DNA from: Mucilaginibacter phenanthrenivorans | GTDB taxonomy: Bacteria > Bacteroidota > Bacteroidia > Sphingobacteriales > Sphingobacteriaceae | Direction of reading: 5' to 3' | NCBI RefSeq assembly: GCF_024721155.1 | Contig: NZ_JAHVAP010000011.1 | Location: 62,001 to 126,000 of the forward strand | DNA length: 64,000 nucleotides | In this document: one piece after another, positions 52,256 through 61,569 of the stretch | Position numbering within the stretch: the stretch's first letter is position 1 | Layout: every line of letters starts with the position of its first letter | Translations under genes and position numbers: made by a program | The notes under the pieces: model-generated | Database searches by the model: none | What the model was told of the DNA's origin: nothing | Seen by the model: only the letters and a program-made list of their open reading frames with translations

Positions 52256-52708
52256 TTAAATTACAGCTTTTATGTGATATAATTTGTCGTTCAACTTAAC
52301 TTCAGCACCGGCTTTCTGTCCCATAAGCTTAATTCCAATTGGCGAACCCGGCGATATTGCAAAATACTTCTCATCCTTAACAGTTAAAATTCCTGCGCTA
52401 ACAGCAACATAAAAGTTACCGCTGTTGGTTATAACCACACTCCCGGTATCAACATTATCAGCAACAGTATTGGGACTTATTTTGTTTAGCGCAACTTTTA
52501 ATTTATTGGCTTCATTTAATTGCTTCATATTCCGGTCGGTTTCCTGCTGCATCATTTCGCGGCCGGTTTCGTATTTATCACCGGCGCTGCTCTTGGTATC
52601 ATCAGTAGATGCCTTTTGGGCCTCGTTAATGGCCAGCTGCGCCGCCTCCATGCTTTTTTGCACGTAGTTAAGGCACTGGTTGTATAATTCTTTTTTTAGT
52701 TCGATCAT
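52256..52708 (-). CDS. GreA/GreB-like two-domain protein
   Basis: A 150-residue protein with an N-terminal helical pair (about 1-75), containing the conserved KSSAGDKYETGREMMQQE, and a C-terminal small beta domain (about 80-150) with VDTGSVVITNSGNFYVAV and YFAISPGSPIGIKLMGQKAG, like the FKBP-fold end of Gre transcript-cleavage factors. Relatives in Bacteroidota are sometimes labelled 3-oxoacyl-ACP synthase, which the sequence does not support: there is no thiolase fold. A role near RNA polymerase is plausible by fold. The acidic residues of the GreA coiled-coil tip are not clearly conserved. It is transcribed alone, followed downstream by the RRM gene. Confidence 0.75.
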   Translation of the reverse strand: MIELKKELYNQCLNYVQKSMEAAQLAINEAQKASTDDTKSSAGDKYETGREMMQQETDRNMKQLNEANKLKVALNKISPNTVADNVDTGSVVITNSGNFYVAVSAGILTVKDEKYFAISPGSPIGIKLMGQKAGAEVKLNDKLYHIKAVI

Positions 52709-52850
52709 TTGATGGGGTCCGAAAGTCGGAAAAGTCAGTAAAGTGCGAAAGATAGCTGTTTTAGACGAAAAGTCACTGCAACACGGTGCTCTTCAGTTAC
52801 AGGCAGCGTTCGAAGAATTGCAAGCATATTGTCCCCAAAACTATTGTGAG

Positions 52851-54356
52851 TTATTGCAGCGCATAGCTGTCATCATGTATGAGTGTTAGCACGACTTTAT
52901 AAGCGGTTTTTTTCTCCCAGCGTGCTATCAGCCAGGCAATAAAACTCAAAGTGAAGATATCGTTATTCTCGTCCCTGCCTGCCAGGTTTAAAACCGCTTT
53001 TCTATACGCCGTTTCAAAAACCACATCGGGTTTCAACAGGTATTTTTCAACCATCCTCAAAAACAACAGCACGCGTTCTTCGGAAGTTTTCAGCAGATAC
53101 TTCTTATACCTGCGTCGGAAGCTGTTTAGTCGGGACATGGCAAGCTCGATGTTAGAGAACTGTGCGTGGACCAAAATTTCCATCAAGTTCTTTCGAATGG
53201 TCCATAACATGCCCATTTTTTTTTCATACCAGGCATCGGTGCGCGTCAGTAAAGTCAGCTGTTTTAAACTTCCCCGCTCATTGCACAAGGCTAAAAACAT
53301 TGCCAGGCATATTCGTAAATCCTCGACGTCCTCCGGCTTAGACCTATACTTTGTGTTGGAGAGCGATTCCTCTAATAGCGCGATCGCATCATTAGCAAAG
53401 CCTGTAAAGAACAGGTTGAGCGCAGACAGTAACTGGTGAGGTAAATAAAACAGCGCATAATAGCGACTATCCGTTACCATTAAATCCATCATGTCCTTAA
53501 GATAGGATGCACTCCCTGCGAAATTCTGTCGCCTCAGATGAAAGTTCGCCAAAAAATATAAGATGGATATATGGTAAAAAAGATAAGATTGTTTTTTATG
53601 CACCTGGGCTTGCATAAATTTATTCGTCCGATCGACATAGCGTTCTATCAGCCCATAATTCTGCTGTATTGCCGCGTATTCATTCGCGATGAAGAGAATT
53701 TGGTAAATGGACTTGTAGGTCATCAGGTCTTGTGAGGAAATTTTATACTTCCGGATTGTCTTCAGTATCAAGGCCGTCAAATTAACGATCTTCCCTTTCA
53801 AATGTATCTCCTGCAGTTCCTGCCTCAAAAAGGCATAAGCCATATTGAGCTTGGCCTCGCGTTGCATATCAGACTGGTTCCGTAGGAAGCGTACGGTCAA
53901 AGCATCGAGGCCTTCTGCTCCCGGCAGGTGGGTGTATTGTACCTTTAACAGCAAGATCTCGTTCAACAAATTAAACTGCTCCAAATGTTCAGCCAGCCGT
54001 TCAGCCTTATCCAAACATTTAAACGCTATCTTGATCACATCATTCTCCAACAAAAAACGTCCCACTACAACGAGGCGCAGTGCATCATAGGTGTCAGAAT
54101 TATTATTTTCAAAAGTCTTCTGCGATAAGAACAGCAGCAAATTATCCTGCAATCTTTTGCGTAAAGCATGGTATGCATCATTATTTTTCTTCGACTCGTA
54201 AAGCTTGTTTAAACCATTTATATCGTCAGTTTCTATCAAATCCAGCAAAGCTAAATTCTTCACATCAAACCTTTTGTTTTTCTGCTGTAAAAACAGCCTG
54301 AAAAGCTTTTTGTCTGTACTATTGAGCAGGTTAACTAACTCCGAAAGCGAGTCCAT
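52851..54356 (-). CDS. Large alpha-solenoid protein of unknown function
   Basis: A 501-residue soluble protein made almost wholly of helices, with TPR-like spacing (for example YLFYHISILYFLANFHLRRQ, NFAGSASYLKDMMDLM, FANDAIALLEESL). The N-terminus MDSLSELVNLLNSTDKKLFR, followed by LFLQQKNKR, recurs in conserved Bacteroidota hypothetical proteins, so this is a real family. No enzymatic motif, signal peptide or membrane helix is seen. A scaffold or RNA/protein-binding role is likely but unassigned. It is divergent from yiaA and monocistronic. Confidence 0.75.
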   Translation of the reverse strand: MDSLSELVNLLNSTDKKLFRLFLQQKNKRFDVKNLALLDLIETDDINGLNKLYESKKNNDAYHALRKRLQDNLLLFLSQKTFENNNSDTYDALRLVVVGRFLLENDVIKIAFKCLDKAERLAEHLEQFNLLNEILLLKVQYTHLPGAEGLDALTVRFLRNQSDMQREAKLNMAYAFLRQELQEIHLKGKIVNLTALILKTIRKYKISSQDLMTYKSIYQILFIANEYAAIQQNYGLIERYVDRTNKFMQAQVHKKQSYLFYHISILYFLANFHLRRQNFAGSASYLKDMMDLMVTDSRYYALFYLPHQLLSALNLFFTGFANDAIALLEESLSNTKYRSKPEDVEDLRICLAMFLALCNERGSLKQLTLLTRTDAWYEKKMGMLWTIRKNLMEILVHAQFSNIELAMSRLNSFRRRYKKYLLKTSEERVLLFLRMVEKYLLKPDVVFETAYRKAVLNLAGRDENNDIFTLSFIAWLIARWEKKTAYKVVLTLIHDDSYALQ

Positions 54357-54486
54357 ATAGATATATTAGTGTACATAAAGGTACAATAATTACAAATTAT
54401 ATCGTCAGTAATTTCCATAATCTGATTTTCGCAGGTCTATTCCGCATCCGACATTTGCTTTCATATTAATCACAAAACAAAATAAT

Positions 54487-54954
54487 ATGGAACCGCTACA
54501 ACACAGAACAGAAGAAAATTCATCCATCTTAAAACATGGCGAAAAGGTTAGAAACCCTTTTAAACCGACTGCCGCATTTATAGGCGCCTCATGGTTTGCC
54601 TTATTAACAGGAATGGTGGGATATTGCGTCGGCTTATGGAACGCAAGTATGGGGTTGAACGAAAAGGGATATTATTTCACCATTTTATTATTTGGCTTAT
54701 TCGCCGTAATCTCCGTACAAAAAAGCGTTAGGGACAGGGCTGAAGGGCTCGCCGTTACGGACCTTTACTACGGCCTGAGTTGGTTTGCCACTATTGCGGC
54801 AATGATCCTGTTGACGATTGGCCTTTGGAATGCAAGTCTCGCGCTAAGCGAGAAAGGCTTTTACGCCATGGCATTCTGCCTAAGCATGTTTTCGGCCATT
54901 GCCGTACAAAAAAACACCCGCGACGCAAAGATGTTCGAGGATAAAGAGTTGTAA
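54487..54954 (+). CDS. yiaA: YiaA/YiaB family inner-membrane protein
   Basis: A 155-residue membrane protein made of two homologous two-helix units. Unit one contains FIGASWFALLTGMVGYCVGL, WNASMGLNEKGYYF and VQKSVRD; unit two contains YGLSWFATIAAMILLTIGLW, NASLALSEKGFYAM and VQKNTRD. The WNAS and xEKGxY motifs and the VQK-x-x-RD loop are typical of the YiaAB family. The function is unknown; it is an inner-membrane protein with four helices. The gene has its own terminator at 54969. Confidence 0.9.
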   Translation: MEPLQHRTEENSSILKHGEKVRNPFKPTAAFIGASWFALLTGMVGYCVGLWNASMGLNEKGYYFTILLFGLFAVISVQKSVRDRAEGLAVTDLYYGLSWFATIAAMILLTIGLWNASLALSEKGFYAMAFCLSMFSAIAVQKNTRDAKMFEDKEL

Positions 54955-54968
54955 CGTAGCGGTTGCTA

Positions 54969-55008
54969 CCCCGCAGCACTTTGCCTGGCAAGTCTGCGGG
55001 GTTTATTT
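54969..55008 (+). terminator. Intrinsic terminator of yiaA
   Basis: CCCCGCAG (54969-54976) pairs with CTGCGGGG (54994-55001), with further pairing inside (ACTTTGCC/GGCAAGT), followed by TTTATTT. It begins 15 bp after the stop codon. Confidence 0.85.
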
Positions 55009-55037
55009 ACGCATTACTCCCAAACTTCTCTAAATAC

Positions 55038-55072
55038 GAAAGTCCCCTTGCACTCGCTGCTTGGGGACTTTC
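55038..55072. terminator. Second hairpin between yiaA and the esterase gene
   Basis: GAAAGTCCCC (55038-55047) pairs perfectly with GGGGACTTTC (55063-55072) around a 15-base loop. A poor T-run follows on either strand. It may back up the yiaA terminator or end the minus-strand esterase transcript, whose stop is 168 bp away. Confidence 0.5.
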
Positions 55073-55239
55073 AACCTAAACCTTATCACAATTATAAATG
55101 CGAGAATGCATCTATATGCAGTACTAACGTAATAAAGTACCATTCTGTTTTATCGAATTAAAAAAACTTGCAATTTTATGATAATTTATTTTCCAGCGCT
55201 GAATGTTCGCGTTAAAAAGCATCGTTTTCCCCCTAATAT

Positions 55240-56079
55240 TTATATAAATTCAGTAAAAAACTTTAACGATTCGACGATGTGAACCGACCAATATGACCAC
55301 TCATGTCCGCCCGGATTTTCCCCGTATATGTGCGGTATTCCCTCCTTATCCATTTTTTCATGGAGGCTGCGATTGTAGTTGATCAACAGGTCGCCTGTGC
55401 CACAGTCAAACCGTACTGGTGGCAACTGCTTACGGTATTTCACGAATGTTTCAAATACATCCTCATCGGCCACAGTATCCTGGGCATAATGTTTTAATGA
55501 TTCTTCTACAAAGAATTTGATCTGCGGCAGGCTGGTAATGGCTGAATGCGCTGAAATCGCCCTGAATTTATCACCATACTTAGCCCCAATACGCAGTGCG
55601 CCAAATCCGCCCATTGACATCCCCGAAATAAACAACGGCGAACTTTCATTTGCGCCCCTAATGCTCAGGGCTAAGGCATCAGGCACATCCTCGGCTATCC
55701 ATTTTTCAAAATTATAGGAGTTGAGCGGTAAATACGCCGAACCATCCCCCCACATCCCGTCAGACGGCATTGCAATTATCATAGGCGGAAGTTCGCCTTT
55801 TTCAATCAGCTCATTAGCTTTTAAATGGACTCCCGAACTAAATGCCCAGCTCCAGGCGCTGCCATAAACGCCGTGTAAAAGTATTACTATGGGCAATGTA
55901 TCAGTTGGGCCAACATTGGCAGGCACGTAAACACAAATATCACCCCGGCCCTTCAGATGAGGTGTTTTTACCGTAATAAAGCGAAGATTATGATTTTCGA
56001 ACGAAGGATTGGATACCTCTAAAGTTTTAAACCTGGGCACGGGCAAAACTGATCCCGGCCTGATTCTGAATTTGACCAT
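55240..56079 (-). CDS. Alpha/beta hydrolase, esterase-D-like
   Basis: A 279-residue protein with the alpha/beta hydrolase fold of putative esterases. The oxyanion-type motif is VILLHGVYGSAWSW, the nucleophile elbow is GMSMGGFG, the acid is in FDCGTGDLLI and the His in NPGGHEWSYW. No signal peptide is present, so it is probably cytoplasmic. Substrates in this group include S-formylglutathione and acyl-sugars or feruloyl esters. Its position next to a GH13 amylase gene (divergent, 334 bp away) suggests carbohydrate ester work, but this is only context. Confidence 0.88.
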   Translation of the reverse strand: MVKFRIRPGSVLPVPRFKTLEVSNPSFENHNLRFITVKTPHLKGRGDICVYVPANVGPTDTLPIVILLHGVYGSAWSWAFSSGVHLKANELIEKGELPPMIIAMPSDGMWGDGSAYLPLNSYNFEKWIAEDVPDALALSIRGANESSPLFISGMSMGGFGALRIGAKYGDKFRAISAHSAITSLPQIKFFVEESLKHYAQDTVADEDVFETFVKYRKQLPPVRFDCGTGDLLINYNRSLHEKMDKEGIPHIYGENPGGHEWSYWSVHIVESLKFFTEFI

Positions 56080-56413
56080 TGAATGTATTGAACTTGTTTA
56101 AGTAGTAGTATATATCTTTTTACAGCAGTAACGCACAATCACAAAAGATCGCTACAACAGGCAGGAAAAACAATTTAGCAACACTGCCCGGAGTTGATCA
56201 ATCAAAAGATGCTGCAAAACAACCGATTTTTTTCGGGCTAAAACATGCAAATATTGGCGATTTGTAGGAAGATATTACCCGATTGGTAAACATTCAACCT
56301 TATTAAATATTATACGGGCGATACGATTGATAAAATTTACCATTTTTATAACAAATACCGCATTGTTTTTTGCTGTGGGGATGTATACTTTCATCCAGCC
56401 AATTATTTAAATA
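56080..56413. other. Divergent promoter region between esterase and GH13 genes
   Basis: No gene in 334 bp. TATACTTT (56381-56388), preceded 18 bp earlier by TTG, is a fair match to a Bacteroidota -7/-33 promoter for the GH13 gene. No operator-like palindrome was found. Confidence 0.35.
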
Positions 56414-57979
56414 ATGAAAGTTAAGGTACTATTACTTTTTGTGCTGGAGTGCGCTATTGTTAGCACCGGCGTGGTTGCCCAAAAAAAAGCTGCAAACCAG
56501 GAGGAGATCATCTATCACATCTTTCAACGTAGCTTTTATGACAGCAATGGCGATATGCACGGCGACCTGAACGGCATTCGCCAAAAGCTGGATTACCTGC
56601 AAAAACTTGGCGTTACAGCGGTATTGCTTACGCCACTGTACGAATCCGTTTTTTATCATAACTATTTTTCAAGTGATTTTAAGAAGATCGACCCCAAATA
56701 TGGCACGCTTAATGATTACCTGGCGCTTGTTAAAGAGCTTCATCGCCGGGGGATGAAGTTTTATATGGACATGGAAACGCAATATGTTACCGAGGACCAT
56801 ACCTGGTGGAAAGACGGTCTAAATAACTTTAATTCGCCCTATGCCGACTATATTATTTATGACGATAAGGCGCATACAAAGCCCACAACAATAGTTTATA
56901 ACCTGGAGGGATTAAAAGGCTATGACGATGTGTACCGCAAAATAACTACCGTTAACTTAAACAGCCCAAAGGTGCTGGAATACAATTACCAGCTTTTTAA
57001 ATACTGGATGGACCCTAACGGTGATGGTAAATTTGATGACGGTGTGGACGGCTTCAGGCTTGACCATATGATGGATGACCTTGATGGTAAGCACATCCTC
57101 CCCCACCTTTTCGACACCTTTTGGAACCCTTTGTTAAGCAGGTTGCGCCAGGTTAATCCGAAGATAAGCATTGTTGCCGAGCAGGCGCAATGGCTATCAT
57201 TAGGGTTGGATTACCTGCAGCATGGCGGTGTCGACCGGGTGTTTGCATTCAGGCTGGCTTATTCTATCCGTGCACTAAATAAAAAAATGCTCACCCAAAA
57301 TGCCGACTCTACTTTTTCTGCAACCCCGGCAGGTAAACAACAGGTGGTATTTATTGAGAATCACGACACCCCCCGCTTTAGCTACGACGCAAAAGGCAAC
57401 CCAGGCAAGCTAAAGGTAGCAGCCGCTTTAAACCTGCTGATAGGTGGCGTGCCATCCATTTATTACGGACAGGAACTTGGGATGACCGGCTCCAGCGCCA
57501 AATTTGGGGCCACCGATGCCAACGAGATCCCCGACAGGGAAGCGTTTGAATGGTATAAAACTGATGAGGGCAAAGGCATGGCATACTGGTACAAACAAAC
57601 CGGGCCACATAAGGATGCGTTTAATAATGATAAGCCAAACGACGGCATCTCGCTTGAAGAAGAGCAGGATGAACCAAACTCTTTGTGGAACTTTTACCGC
57701 CGGATGATCGCTATCCGCAAGGCAAATCCAATAATATCAAAGGGTACCTATAAGACATTACCCAATGATAACGATCACGTGTTCAGCTTTATGCACTATG
57801 ATGGCAGCAGGCAATTTATAGTTGTGGTAAACCTTTCGAACAAAGCGGTATCCGCAAATATCATCCGTGGTTTAGGCAATAAATTAAAAGTTTTATATGG
57901 CGATAGCAAGCCCGTTGTTAGCGGAAGTTCAGTATTTGTGAGTTTGCCGGCTTATGGGGTAGCAATCTGGGGAATGTAG
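56414..57979 (+). CDS. GH13-family alpha-amylase-like enzyme
   Basis: A 521-residue exported enzyme (signal peptide about 1-22, ending VVAQ). GH13 landmarks are present: YHIFQRSFYDSNGDMHGDLN (start of barrel), TPLYES, DGFRLDHMMDD with the nucleophile Asp near residue 217, the acid/base region SIVAEQAQW, and FIENHDTPRF with the transition-state Asp. A C-terminal beta domain begins near 430 (IISKGTYKTLP). It hydrolyses or transfers alpha-linked glucose. The gene is separate from the main polysaccharide locus and convergent with the AraC gene. The exact specificity (amylase, glucosidase or transferase) is not determinable by eye. Confidence 0.92.
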   Translation: MKVKVLLLFVLECAIVSTGVVAQKKAANQEEIIYHIFQRSFYDSNGDMHGDLNGIRQKLDYLQKLGVTAVLLTPLYESVFYHNYFSSDFKKIDPKYGTLNDYLALVKELHRRGMKFYMDMETQYVTEDHTWWKDGLNNFNSPYADYIIYDDKAHTKPTTIVYNLEGLKGYDDVYRKITTVNLNSPKVLEYNYQLFKYWMDPNGDGKFDDGVDGFRLDHMMDDLDGKHILPHLFDTFWNPLLSRLRQVNPKISIVAEQAQWLSLGLDYLQHGGVDRVFAFRLAYSIRALNKKMLTQNADSTFSATPAGKQQVVFIENHDTPRFSYDAKGNPGKLKVAAALNLLIGGVPSIYYGQELGMTGSSAKFGATDANEIPDREAFEWYKTDEGKGMAYWYKQTGPHKDAFNNDKPNDGISLEEEQDEPNSLWNFYRRMIAIRKANPIISKGTYKTLPNDNDHVFSFMHYDGSRQFIVVVNLSNKAVSANIIRGLGNKLKVLYGDSKPVVSGSSVFVSLPAYGVAIWGM

Positions 57980-58010
57980 TTAACACGCCTGTATCGCTTT
58001 GTCCTCTCCC

Positions 58011-58904
58011 TCAAGCTACAATCACCTCTTCCATCCCTCCAAAGCTGCGCATAAATTTTTTGCGGTAGTTAAGCGGACTCAGCTGCATTTTAACCTTAAA
58101 CATTTTGTAAAAGTGCGACACATCGCCAAAACCGCTCTCAAAGGCAATTTCGGAGATGGGTTTATCCGTTTGCACCAGCTGCTGAATGGCGTAATTGAGG
58201 CGATACTCAATTATTGTTTCCATAAAGGTTTTACGGGTGATCTTTTTAAAGTATTTGCAAAAAGCATTGGTGGTCATGTTGGCAATACCGGCGGCGGTGT
58301 CAAGCGAAACCTGGTGCCTGAAGTTTTCAACCAGGTAGGCAAATACCGGGTTTATGCGTTCCTGTTCGGCCAGCGAACGTTCTGCAATTAGCTGGTTTTG
58401 GTCAAGCAATGCATATTCGGCTGATTGTGCCAGGCGCTGCAGCGCTTCAAGCAGGCCAATCAACAACCGAAAGCTATTATCCTCTGCGCTAAGGGCCAGC
58501 AAGCTTTGATTAACTGCCCGCTGCGTATCGCCATGAAAGCTGATCCCGCTTCCGCTTTTTTGAAAAAGGCGTTTAATATGTTGAAGTTCTATTTTATTAA
58601 AGAAATCAGCACCTAAAAAGGCGCCATCAAACTGGATCACAATTGCACCTGCCGGTCGCATTTCCTGTGTGTCGTCCAGCTTCCAGCAGTGCGGAACGTT
58701 GGGCCCTATCAGCACCAGGTCGCCGCTGGTAAAGTTTTGCATGTGGCTGCCCACGTAACGCTTGCCCGAGCCCGCTACAATATAGGTTAATTCATACTCC
58801 GCATGGAAGTGATAGGGTGCGTCAAAGGCAAAACTATCGAACTTTCGCAGCAAAAACGACAGACCGTTTACCGGCTGAAGAATCTCATACGAGGCCTTTA
58901 TCAT
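58011..58904 (-). CDS. AraC-family transcriptional regulator
   Basis: A 297-residue regulator. The N-terminal cupin-like ligand-binding part (about 1-150) includes PYHFHAEYELTYIVAGSGKR and GDLVLIGPNVPHCWKL, which usually bind a sugar. The C-terminal pair of helix-turn-helix motifs (about 195-295) includes VSLDTAAGIANMTTNAFCKY and ISEIAFESGFGDVSHFYKMF, the classical AraC signature. It is divergent from the phytanoyl-CoA-dioxygenase-like gene (126 bp to the chosen ATG) and probably controls it; divergent AraC/target arrangements are common. It is also convergent with the GH13 gene 32 bp away. Confidence 0.93.
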   Translation of the reverse strand: MIKASYEILQPVNGLSFLLRKFDSFAFDAPYHFHAEYELTYIVAGSGKRYVGSHMQNFTSGDLVLIGPNVPHCWKLDDTQEMRPAGAIVIQFDGAFLGADFFNKIELQHIKRLFQKSGSGISFHGDTQRAVNQSLLALSAEDNSFRLLIGLLEALQRLAQSAEYALLDQNQLIAERSLAEQERINPVFAYLVENFRHQVSLDTAAGIANMTTNAFCKYFKKITRKTFMETIIEYRLNYAIQQLVQTDKPISEIAFESGFGDVSHFYKMFKVKMQLSPLNYRKKFMRSFGGMEEVIVA

Positions 58905-59029
58905 GGTATATTTTAATAAATTTTATTTATATGTTAAATATAGGGATAAAATAAACCACAATTACACCATTTAAGTCATTTTTTTTGGCGAAAAGTATAA
59001 TTTACTTTGAGTATAAACCAATAAATAAC

Positions 59030-59845
59030 ATGGAGACCCAAGTATTGCCATTGCTGGACGACCTTATAAGAACACCTCAGGATAATATTGATGAGTTCCA
59101 GGAAAAGGGGCATACCCTTGTGGAAGGTGTACTTAGCGAAGAGGAAATTGCTGTTTACCGACCCATAATTGTAAACGCAGCCGATAAATACAATACCGAA
59201 AAGCGTAAGCTGGAAGACAGGGATACTTACGGCAAGGCTTTTTTACAGATAATGAACCTGTGGCAAAGCGACGAAGATGCCCGCAGATTTGTATTGGCTA
59301 AACGCATGGCAAAAATTGCCGCTGACCTTATGGGTGTTGCAAACGTACGCCTGTACCACGACCAGGCCCTTTTTAAAGAACCAGGTGGCGGCCCCACCCC
59401 ATGGCACCAGGACCAGTATTACTGGCCAATTGATACTTATAACACCATAACCATGTGGATGCCTTTGGTTGACATTGATGTTGATATGGGGATGCTAACC
59501 TTCGCATCGGGATCGTATACAAAAGGTTCTATATTTAATTTCGAGATCTCGGACGAATCAGAAAGTGCTTATGCTGATTATGTTGCAGCGCATGAATTCC
59601 CGATAAGCAGGGCCAATACCATGAAGGCCGGGGATGCCACCTGGCACCGTGGTTTTACCATGCACCATGCCAACAGCAATAATTCTGACAAAATGCGCGA
59701 GGTAATGACCATAATTTATGTTGCTGACGGCGCCCGTGTAACCCCATACAAAAATAGCTGGCAAAAAAACGATCACGAAAAATGGCTGATGGGCGTACCT
59801 ATCGGTTCTGAAATAAATTCAGAGCTGAACCCCAGGTTATTATAA
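59030..59845 (+). CDS. Phytanoyl-CoA dioxygenase (PhyH)-like oxygenase
   Basis: About 271 residues from ATG 59030; a TTG at 58985 would add a weak leader, and the ATG protein METQVLPLLDDL matches the family start better. A non-haem Fe(II)/2-oxoglutarate oxygenase is indicated by TPWHQDQYYWP (HxD metal ligands) and the distal His in TWHRGFTMHHANSN, with YHDQALFKEPGGGPTP upstream. The fold is soluble with no signal peptide. Family members hydroxylate small molecules, including sugar- or ectoine-like compounds and lipids. It is divergent from the AraC regulator, which probably induces it. Substrate unknown. Confidence 0.88.
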   Translation: METQVLPLLDDLIRTPQDNIDEFQEKGHTLVEGVLSEEEIAVYRPIIVNAADKYNTEKRKLEDRDTYGKAFLQIMNLWQSDEDARRFVLAKRMAKIAADLMGVANVRLYHDQALFKEPGGGPTPWHQDQYYWPIDTYNTITMWMPLVDIDVDMGMLTFASGSYTKGSIFNFEISDESESAYADYVAAHEFPISRANTMKAGDATWHRGFTMHHANSNNSDKMREVMTIIYVADGARVTPYKNSWQKNDHEKWLMGVPIGSEINSELNPRLL

Positions 59846-59857
59846 AGGCTCATAAAT

Positions 59858-61468
59858 TTAATTATACCGATCCTTTCGCTGTGGATCCTCAAGAAACCAC
59901 GATACAAAGATCTTTTGCTCTGTACGAACAGAGTGAATAGGTGCAGCTGTTTTTAGGTACCTGTCATCGTAGTATATAAAATGCTCAAAACCAAGACTAA
60001 TATTATCAAAAACCCGAACGGTTACTCTCGGCTTTAAAATGCTTACATGATTATTCCCTGCTGCCCCAACATAAGTGTGCAGCAAAAAGTAATAGTAAAC
60101 AAACGATGCACTTGCATACTTGCCAAAGTTCACAGTGCTTTCGACCTTAGCTTCTAACCCGTCGTTATACGTATAATCCCTCACCTGCGAAGTATCGGGG
60201 CCGAAACGGGTACTGTTGCCCGCTAAAGGGACAAGCGCAAAATGCGCGTTGGTATAAATATTTATATTTTTGGTGATCGGGTACTTGGTAAAGATTCCAC
60301 CACCAAGTCCTATTGCTCCCAGTTCGAATGTTCTGTTATCCCAGTAATCATCATACTGAAATGCGCCGTATAACAGCGACAGCTTGCCAATTTTGGTGTT
60401 ATCGCCAATCAAATAGCCATATCCGGTTAAATTATCAAGCAGCTTTCTACCCGAGCCAAAACTAAACTCGGTACGCAGCCTGAAAAAATCAAAAGGTTTA
60501 CGGTAGATATCTTCAAAAGGATTACCATAGTCTAATTGCACGTTTAACAACATTTCTGTTGGACCAGACCCGAAGGCAGATTTGTAATTATTGATTTTAT
60601 GAATACCGGCAAACAGGGTTATATTCAGCGGTTCCTTTTGATAAACCTCGGTGGTGGTATGCCTGAACGATTTTCCCTGCAGCAAGCGATTAAGTCCTCT
60701 TACCGGGTCGACAAGTCCGGCAGTTAATTCACGAAAGAAGCGGTTAGCGCCCCGTGCCCTGTCGTCTAAAATATTCGAACTTAGGCGATAGAAGATCTCT
60801 CCTAAAAAAGCGCCGTTTACAGGCGTGTTGATCACGTCGTTGTACGAGGGCCGGGTAGTTTCACCAAAATACTCCCATATCAAACTCCCCCCAACGGCAA
60901 AAGGCACAGATTGCAGGTAGCTATACCCCTGCGACCGCGCTGCATTAAAATACATAGAACCAGTGTAAGGGTGCCCGATGAAGTTGATGCCAAACCTGTC
61001 TGAATCCCACTCCCACCCTTTATTAAAATTGTAGTTCCAGGTTGATGGGCCCACGTGCGAAAAGTCTTCGCCGAGAAGCCTGTCTAATCCGTTTGTAAAT
61101 ACGTTGATGCCTAATACCTCAACTGCTGGCTTCCATATAGGATATTTCTTATTATACCTGATATCATCATTTAAAAGATCGCCATACTTATTGCGCAGCG
61201 TTGTATCTATCAGCGGATTTTTTTTGGGTTGGCTGCCTCCTGTTGAATCTGATAACTGCTGTACTTTAGCAGCTTTAATTTGTTTTAGTTGTTGATTGGG
61301 ATCGCCTTTTCCGGGCTTTATGGTGTCAATTGGCGTAACCTGCGCAAAAACGTGCGTTGACGTGATCAGCAGGAAACAAAAAAACAGGATTTTTTTACTT
61401 TTCCTACCAGTCAATACGGTCGACAAAATAATGGCCAATGTCGAAAACAGGAAGTATAAATTCATCAT
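59858..61468 (-). CDS. DUF3943 domain protein
   Basis: A 536-residue protein. The N-terminus has two hydrophobic stretches; the second (KKILFFCFLLITSTHVFAQ) is a good signal peptide, so the true start may be an internal TTG just before TGRKSKK. The central region (about 125-290) with WKPAVEVLGINVFTNGLDRL, FIGHPYTGSMYFNAARSQGY, SLIWEYFGETTRPS and VNGAFLGEIFYRLSSNI is DUF3943. The C-terminal half is beta-rich and may form a barrel. The family is common in Bacteroidota and likely envelope-located, function unknown. It is monocistronic and convergent with the PhyH-like gene. Confidence 0.82.
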   Translation of the reverse strand: MMNLYFLFSTLAIILSTVLTGRKSKKILFFCFLLITSTHVFAQVTPIDTIKPGKGDPNQQLKQIKAAKVQQLSDSTGGSQPKKNPLIDTTLRNKYGDLLNDDIRYNKKYPIWKPAVEVLGINVFTNGLDRLLGEDFSHVGPSTWNYNFNKGWEWDSDRFGINFIGHPYTGSMYFNAARSQGYSYLQSVPFAVGGSLIWEYFGETTRPSYNDVINTPVNGAFLGEIFYRLSSNILDDRARGANRFFRELTAGLVDPVRGLNRLLQGKSFRHTTTEVYQKEPLNITLFAGIHKINNYKSAFGSGPTEMLLNVQLDYGNPFEDIYRKPFDFFRLRTEFSFGSGRKLLDNLTGYGYLIGDNTKIGKLSLLYGAFQYDDYWDNRTFELGAIGLGGGIFTKYPITKNINIYTNAHFALVPLAGNSTRFGPDTSQVRDYTYNDGLEAKVESTVNFGKYASASFVYYYFLLHTYVGAAGNNHVSILKPRVTVRVFDNISLGFEHFIYYDDRYLKTAAPIHSVRTEQKIFVSWFLEDPQRKDRYN

Positions 61469-61569
61469 AGTATAACATAAATGTTATGCTATAACTCCCA
61501 ATAAATCAAACTGTTTGCATTGTGGAAAGAAAAGTAACTTTCTTATTACAATAAATTAATATAAATCAT

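Noticed and set aside
52256..52708. 3-oxoacyl-ACP synthase annotation often attached to such proteins
   Set aside because: There is no thiolase fold or active-site Cys; the helical hairpin plus small beta domain fits a Gre-like protein.
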